DNA of 64,000 bases, from the NCBI GenBank assembly GCA_022702705.1, contig CM040421.1, forward strand, positions 75,262,121 to 75,326,120, written 5' to 3'. Made by a program: the position numbers and the translations under genes. The notes under the pieces are model-generated. The model had not been told where the DNA came from. It was given only the letters and a program-made list of their open reading frames with translations, and did no database searches. Within the stretch, counting starts at the first letter, position 1. Each line of letters starts with the position of its first letter. The DNA comes from Papilionanthe hookeriana x Papilionanthe teres. Taxonomy: Eukaryota; Streptophyta; Magnoliopsida; Asparagales; Orchidaceae. Below, piece after piece: positions 56,929 through 64,000 of this stretch.

Positions 56929-58345
56929 ATAACTATGGGTTGCCTCCCATAAAACACTTGATTTAAAATCATTAGCTCTACAAATGATTCCTCCTGGATC
57001 AAAATTCCAATTAAGTAATCCTTGATCAATCGCCAAATCTTATTCGGATCCAGGGATTCCTACCAAATCCTCAAATTTTAATTTTTCATTTAGCTTGTCC
57101 TTTTCATATTGATTTATATCATTGTTCCTCGTGTTTCTTTCTAGATCCAATATTCTTCTATTGATTTCTGAATTTGCATATTAATATCATCCTTGAAATT
57201 TACAAGAAATGGATCTTTATATGATAATTCAAGATCTCCCAATTTTTTGATCGGATTCTCTCTAGATAATTCAGATTCAGGATCAAAATCTTCTATGCTA
57301 CTCTTTTGTTTCAAGTTATCTTCCAACTCTTCCCCTTGGTAATTATTAAATGATGGAGGTGGACTTTTTATATCTATCTTAGTTGAGGAAATAGGTTTTT
57401 TTAATTCCTTCGAAATTTCTTCCAATGGTCTTTCAATATCCTTATCCTCTTTTCTCAACTCAAATTTCTTTTGAAATATATCTTCAAATTATCTTCCAAT
57501 TCATAGTTCAATAAATTTATTTTATTCATCATTCAATTCAGGTTTTTCCTTTGATTGAGTCGAATATAAAGATATCAAAACTGGTGGTGTAGATGAATTC
57601 CTTAAATAGATAGGCTTTAAAATTTTTTGGGGTACATCCATCTTAAGTTCATGAGATATTTCAACAGATCAAATTAAAAGTTCAATATTTTTGGTAGCAT
57701 CCATCATTTCACACCTCTCCTGAACATACATACAGTCTTCTTTAGACAACATTTTCAACTCATCATGAATGTCCATTTCGATCTCATCTGTTAACTTTCT
57801 TTCAAAATTTTTTTGGAAATGATCTTTACTTAGATAATCAATTTCAACCATCCAAAAATAATCATCATCTTTTCTCTCAGTTGGATGATTTTTTCTCTCT
57901 TTAGGTTTGATCTCAGTGTTGCTAGGAAGTGTTCCACGGGGTCTATTGCTAAGTGAATTAGCAATTTATCCCAGTTGATTCTCTATGTTTCTAATCGCAG
58001 CATATTGACTTTGCAACTGGTTTCCCATTTGTAATACCACTTTTTCTATAGACACATTTTTATCCTCAAATTGTTGATCATTATTATAGTTCAGTGGATA
58101 TGAAGGTCTATTGCTTGTGCTACCCTGACTATTCTAACTTCCATTAGGATTTCCATGATTATTTTCTCAATGTTGGTTTACACTCTCAATAGTGTGATTC
58201 CAGTTAAAATTAGGATTGTTCTTCCAATCTGGGTTGTAAAAGTTAGAATACGGGTTGTTTATGGTACTTAAAATCTCATATAGGTTGGAATCAATCATAT
58301 TATATAATGAACTTTCCTCACTTACAGGAGTGAATTGAGGCTAGT
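56929..58345 (-). pseudogene. ATH-3 gag and linker remnant
   Basis: From 58345 leftward the minus frame reads NPYSNFYNPDWKNNPNFNWN (near 58200-58260), then QMGNQLQSQYAAIRNIENQL, both Athila gag tail motifs shared with ATH-1 and ATH-2. The sequence then passes directly to the post-protease linker (MVEIDYLSKDHFQKNFERK, 57851-57669, with YVQERCEMMDATKN). The protease is thus deleted. An acidic linker ORF (57458-57141) with PISSTKIDIKSPPPSFNN follows, and the element then jumps to the post-integrase landmark at 56929. Confidence 0.65.
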
Positions 58346-61300
58346 TGTTGACCTCATTTTTGATGAGGACTTTTCTCTTCTCTCTCCTTAGTACTTAGGA
58401 TCTAGCCTTAGGCTTCCCCTTTAACTATCTTAGAGGACTAGAAATGGAACCCACCATTTAGAAATTTAAACACCTCTTAACTCCCTGCAAACCCAATAAG
58501 TTTAATTGTAAACCTCTAAGTCACTTGGAGGGTTAAGATCAAATGTGGAGGTTTAAAAGATGAGTTCCCTATAGGACTCTTTGGCCTTAGGACTACCCTG
58601 GGTGGCCTGGTCTGGTGAGGGTTGACTTGCACGCATTACACTTTCACACACATTCCAAATCCTAAACCCATTCATACCTAGCTTGACTTCCTGACTCATG
58701 TAGGTAATCTATATGGATGGTCATCAACCTCTAAGCCCTTGGCTAAGAGGGTTAGGAACAACATAGTGAATGCCTCAAATGAGTCCTCTCATGGCTCTTA
58801 TGGGCTTGATTTGGCTTCATGGCTCAACCAAAGTGATTCCATTCTACTCAAACTTGATCAATCTTCATTTTTCCAAAATTTCAATTTTTGACCTCGGGGC
58901 CCTACACCCACCAAGCCTACCAAATGCCCTTGAAACTACCCAAATTTGCAAAATTTCCTAAATTATCCAAAATTCCTTAAAACCAATCCTAAACATTTCC
59001 CACCATTCAAATTGATCATCCTTAGCCAAATATACCAAAAATTCCAAAAATACCCCTCAATACCCTCCAAATACCCAAAATGCCCTTCTTAACCAAAAAA
59101 TCCATAAATTCCAAAAATTCCCTGAAAATTCTAGAAAATTCCAAATATTCTCAATTTCATTTTGTTAAACTACACCATAAGCCAATTTTGTCAATTTAAC
59201 CTACTTTTACCAAAACCCCCAATTTGACCCATTCTTAACCCAAGTAGACCCAATGTCAAACCAAACCAAACCAATTCAACTCCAATTAACCCCAAATCTT
59301 TTCCTAAACCTTCCTAATATCCCCACAAACAAAAAACTAACAAGATTTGCCCCAAATTTGAACCTATACTCCACCCAAACCTAACCCAAAACCAAAATCC
59401 CCATTTTTGGCCTAAACCCAAACCTAACCCAAATGGGCCCAAATCCCAAAATCAAAGCCTAACCAAAGTTGAAAACTCTTTGTAACACTCCCATAAACAT
59501 TTATCAACATTAATTTTACATACAATCCAACACTAGCCCAACCTTAGCCCAAGTTAGCCCAATTTGACCCACTTTGGCTTCTTTACCAAAAAATCCCAAA
59601 TTAAACTCAATTCAACTCCAAATTATTTCAAACCTATTCTAGATCACTCATGATACATCCCTAAACTAAACCCAACATTTGTTTGGCCCAATCTTTTACA
59701 AAACTTCCATTTACCAATTTGTTTTCAAACCTAAAAGCCCACCTCCTTAAACCTTTCTAAAAGACCATCTAAACTAAATCCAAAAGCCCAAAATCTATCC
59801 TAAAGCCCACATGAAATTTCCCCTCATCATCCCCTTTGATTTAAATCACTCCCTAAGTTTCAAATTCATCATTAAACTTTTCTAAACTAAGCCATATGCC
59901 AAATTACCCCTAAATATCCTAATCATTAAAACCCACTTTCATGAAAGCAAGCCAAGCCATCCCTAAGCCATATGTAGCCATGGAGCCATGCATAAGCCAT
60001 ATGCAAGCCTTGGGAGCCCCTTTCCACCTCACCAAGCCATTAATGGCAAGAAGAGGGACCCCTTTCTTAAGCTTTCCTTAAGCACTTTTAACCTCATTCA
60101 TGCTAAACACTAAACCAAGTTTAGCCACCTCACCATGGATGGAGACCACACCATTTTCTCTTGGCTGACCAAAGTGATTCTTTTCAGCCCAAAACCAGGC
60201 CTTGGGTGGTGAACCTAGCCCAAAATAATGGGTTGACCCATTTGGACCCAAAATAGCCTTCCCCCCATTCCATTTCAATTCAACTCCTTTACACATGTCC
60301 ATGGCCGATTGACAGCACTAAACCCCGACCTCGACCTCCACGACCTTGAGGGTGACCCGACCACAGCCGGCCAGCCACCACAGCCGCCGGAAACCACCAG
60401 GCCGAGAGCACCCATGTGAGCCAATTTTTGAATTCTTCCTTGCTGACTTGTCCCATGCATAATGGCCACCATGGTTGTTCTTCTCCTCACCAGAGCAGTT
60501 GTTCCAAGCCATTAAACCCCCCTAGGAAGCCCTCCAGCCACCTCTATTTAAACCACACCACCTCTCGGTTAAACAAGGTGCTAAACAAAAATCCTACTGA
60601 AACTCTGTCAAAATTTCTCCAGACCACCCTCCACACATAGATCACATGATCCCCATTGGATTCCAGCCCCAATTTCCCCCAGCTGAGCTCAATTTCTGAG
60701 TTCAAATTCAAGCCCAAAACCAGGACATCTCCCAAACCCCCACCAAATCCAAATTAAACTCACCCACACTTGCACAGCACCAAGAGAAGGAGTTCCCCAG
60801 TGAAAGCCCCCTCTCCAGGCCACCCAGTTGCTCTAGCCTCCAAGCTTTGAAATTGGTTGTGGACACTTTCATACCTAGACACTTCCTCAGAGCCAGAGAC
60901 TTCATCTGGAGCTTCCTTGTGTGCAATCGAAGGTGACACAACTCTCTGATTAAAGCTACACTTCTCAGAGCAAAAGTATGGATCATTCCTTCCTCCCGAG
61001 CTTCCAGCAATTCTCCATTTCATTTTTGTTAATTTCATGGCATGTAAACCGTATGGTTCGTCTCCTCAAGATGAATCCATAGAGCATAAGAACACGAAAA
61101 TCCGTTGAGAAATGAGAGAGTTCTTAGGGTTTTAGTGTCGATGGTCACGGGTGCACACCGGTCGTAGACGATGACCAGGCGTCGTCCGATCGCGCGTGTA
61201 TTGGTTGAACGGCTCAGATTGCGTCGGATCAGAGGAAGGAGCGGAACAGCGGGACGAGTGGCCGCTGAATTAAATGGTGGCGTTAAATAGGAGCGCACCG

Positions 61301-64000
61301 CGTGGTCTTTCGATCTGCCATAGGTTAACGCGGCGCTGAGTCGGATAAGTAGATAAATATGATTTTTTCTATTTATTTAAAAACCCAAAACTTAGAAATT
61401 CCATTTCTTTGTATAGAAAAATTATAAAAATAAACTAAAAATACCCTCTTGCTCAGTGAACAGAGGAGAATAATGTGGAAAAGAAATCAAGTTATTTTGA
61501 TGAGTATTTTATTTTTAATTAATTATTTACTCATTTCAGTATTTTGATTCTCCATTTGCATAGACAATTCATCATGACATCAGACCAAAGGGCTTTTGAA
61601 GCCTCTGATCTTGGGAACATTCCCTGAATTTTTCAAGGTCAGAAGACATCTCTATGAAACGTTATGTATTTTTCAAGTTTATATCACTGTTTTTGGTATT
61701 TTAATTCCATTAATTAGCATAATGCTTATGAAATTCTAGAAAAATTTAGAGAAGTTTCTTAGGACCAGAGGACCCTAGAATAATTATATTTTGAGTTAAT
61801 CCATTAAGAATAACCCTAATTGGCCTAATTACTCAAAACTGAACTTTAATTAATTAGGGTTAACCACACATTAAAAAAACTTCAAAATAATTCTCCACTA
61901 ATTTTTAGGATCAGAGGGACCTCACATAAAAATTTTGAATCAATTGGAAATGTTTAACCCCACTAAATGGATTAATTAACTCACATAACCAAAATTAAAC
62001 TTTAAAAATTGGAAATGTTTAACCTCCTCTGTCTAATCCTAACACATTAAATGGATTAATATAGTTTAAATACACTTTAAAAATTCACCAATTTGGTTTT
62101 GTTGGCTCTCTAATATCATAGGAGTCTATAAAAATTAAATTTTGAATTTTCTAAAATTTTCATTTTTAATGATATTTTTTATATTTGAATAATTAAAAAA
62201 ATAATGAAAATCAAAAAAATATTAAAAATCATAAAAATGTCATATTTTGACTCCTAATCACTTAGGAACAAACCAAATATTTTTCTCAAGTCTCAAAGTA
62301 AAGCTATTGAATTTTAAATGCTTAAAACAATTTTTGAATTAAAAAATGAATTTTCCAACCTTTCCACTAAATTAATTCTAATTAATCAAAGAAAATTCAT
62401 AAAAATTATAAAATTTATTTCTCTGAACTCCTTGAGGACAGGGAGATTTAAGAAAAATATAAAACTTATTTTTCAATTTTTATTTTATTTTATAATTAAT
62501 TAACACTCAAAAAGTAAAAATAATTATAATAAATAAAATATAATTCAAAAAATCACCAAAATTGGTCCAAGTGGTCCTCGGGTCAGTAGGAACATCCACT
62601 AATTTTCTTAAGGACAGAAACGTTTCCTTGGTCATATTGTTGAATTTTCCTTGAAAACCCTTATTTTTCACTAAAAATAATTATATAAATAAATTAAATT
62701 CAGAAAAATCACATCTTCTTCTCTAATGTATTAAATGACATGTGAGTGAGGTGACATAAAAATTTCAAGTTCATTTGAACTCAATTTAGTGAGTTATGAA
62801 ATAAATAAGCCTAAAATGGCATAAAGGTAATTAAAAAATTTAAACCCCTTTAGTAAAATTTTAAGTTTAATTAAAATGGAGGGTAAAATATTTGATTTTA
62901 TCTTTCTTGGATAATTGAAACTTTGTGAAATTAAGAGGGTAGGAACCCATTAATCACTTTTAATAAATCAAAAAATGAAACTTTAATTATTTAAACAATT
63001 TAAATTTTGGAAGATTAATGAAAATTTGAATTATTAAAAATAAGGATATAACTTGAGAGGATATTAATTCTTTAATAAAAAAATCCCTAAATAAATCACT
63101 TCAATAATATTTAACTCTTAATTAAGATTAAAATGATAATCCAAACTAAGTAAATTAAAAATTAAAAAAAATAACCCTTAAATTAAATGAAAGCTCAAAA
63201 TATTAAGTGGTTTAACAATTAATTTAAATTAAATTAAGTAAAAATTAAATTAAATTTAAATTTAAATTTAAATTAACATTTTAACAATTAAATTAAATTA
63301 AATTAAAATATTGAAATTAAATTAAATTAAATTAAATTAAATTTAAATTATATTAAATTAACATCACTCAATAATAAAAGTAGAAAAAATTTGAAATATT
63401 AAGACAATTCATAATTAATAATATAAAAAATCAAAATAATCAAGATTAACCTAAAATATCATAATTAACCTAAACAAAATCATTAAGATATATGAATAAT
63501 CTAAGTGAATTTGAAACACCAAAGATTAATTTAAAATATTAAGATCACTTAAAGTATAAAGATTTAAACCAAAAATAAATTGAACACTATTCCAAACTTA
63601 AAATTATTAATTAAAACCTCATAATTAAATTAAATCACTTTAAACCATTAACTCAAACTTCAAATTAAGAATGATTAAAATTCTCAACAAACCAACTTGC
63701 CTCTAAAGGCTTTAATTATTATAACTTTTAAATGGAGTATTAAGTGAGATGTCACTTCATTCATCGAGTAATCAAATGCCCAAGTTCAACGAGCAAGAGA
63801 CAAAGCTTAACTAAACTCCTGGATGATTAATTCACCTGTGCAACTAAATTTACTTGGACTCAAAATAATCTCGGAAGTATTGAAAAGATGTTTAGGACTC
63901 GTCCTATACACTTTCTCAATATGATGAGATGTTTTAGAAGAACAATTGAACTTAATTGTTCTTTAGTGAAGAAAATCATCCATAAACAAAACACAAGAAC
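58346..64000 (+). repeat. OGRE-2 LTR, plus orientation, runs off the window
   Basis: It starts TGTTGACCTCATTTTTGATG at 58346, matching in reverse complement the right end of OGRE-1 (46998 downward). It aligns throughout: CCTTAGTACTTAGGATCTAG near 58388, TATA-like CTATTTAAAC at 60544, CpG-rich island near 61125-61345 and TTTAA-complement arrays near 63226-63352. The last bases match 21130-21180 in reverse, so about 1.8 kb of LTR lie beyond the window. Possible left target duplication CTAGT (58341-58345). Whether this is a solo LTR or the 5' LTR of a full element cannot be told here. More diverged from OGRE-1 LTRs than these are from each other. Confidence 0.88.
60544..60553 (+). promoter_or_regulatory. 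Candidate TATA motif in OGRE-2 LTR
   Basis: CTATTTAAAC in sense orientation, kept in all three OGRE LTRs at the same relative place. Confidence 0.3.

Larger units (their letters stand above)
52989..58345 (-). mobile_element. ATH-3, deleted Athila-like element (5' part disrupted by OGRE-2)
   Basis: A minus-strand element: 3' LTR (52989-54851), duplicated polypurine tract, a long 3' noncoding region, then gag-derived sequence up to the OGRE-2 insertion at 58346. No PR, RT, RNase H or INT domain lies between, where ATH-1 has about 3.4 kb of them. A landmark just downstream (in sense) of integrase in ATH-1 (GATAACTATGGGTTGCCTCC at 13624) occurs here at 56929, next to gag-tail sequence. So it is a pol-deleted, non-autonomous derivative. 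Its 5' end lies beyond OGRE-2, outside the window. Confidence 0.7.

Overview
The window looks like plant (angiosperm) heterochromatin. It is AT-rich and contains no recognisable host gene, rRNA, tRNA or CRISPR array. Nearly all of it is a nest of Ty3/gypsy LTR retrotransposons. I assign them by their proteins, primer-binding sites and LTR structure to two lineages, Athila-like (called ATH-1, ATH-2, ATH-3 here) and Tat/Ogre-like (OGRE-1, OGRE-2). All element names are mine, and all comparisons were made by eye.

Layout. 1-3818: AT-rich relic DNA with a diverged Ogre-type LTR fragment near 540-950. 3819-7561: plus-strand Athila-like material: an LTR fragment, an env-like ORF remnant, a polypurine tract, a 2-kb LTR, a degenerate primer-binding site and the start of gag of ATH-2. 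ATH-2 resumes at 48425 and runs gag-PR-RT-RNH-INT to 52988, where the integrase is cut off. ATH-1 (minus strand, 7562-48424) sits inside the ATH-2 gag. It has about 1.77-kb LTRs, a tRNA-Asp-like primer site, a decayed gag-pol, a small accessory ORF and an env-like ORF. Its 5' LTR is split by OGRE-1 (minus strand, 19383-46998) with a perfect 5-bp target duplication (ATCTT). ATH-3 (minus, 52989-58345) truncates the ATH-2 integrase and lacks PR, RT, RNH and INT. It is interrupted in gag by OGRE-2, a plus-strand copy of the OGRE-1 LTR family running from 58346 past the window end.

The most interesting item is OGRE-1. It is 27.6 kb long with LTRs of about 7.5 kb. On the minus strand it reads LTR, tRNA-Arg-type primer site, ORF1, gag, PR, a long spacer, RT, RNase H, a second RNase H, INT, an extra 3' ORF, a 95-bp tandem repeat and LTR. 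The extra ORF encodes a complete AlkB-type Fe(II)/2-oxoglutarate dioxygenase domain of the plant ALKBH9/ALKBH10 type, with all expected catalytic residues. It is preceded in frame, across one amber codon, by a basic region whose N-terminus and an internal motif resemble the element's own 5' ORF1. A strong 3' splice site lies 5 nt upstream of its ATG. My inference is that the element acquired an RNA-demethylase-like enzyme, expressed from a spliced subgenomic RNA, which could remove m6A from its own transcript. That would be a retrotransposon counter-defence module. The gag-pol of this copy is broken by stops and frameshifts, so this copy is not autonomous.
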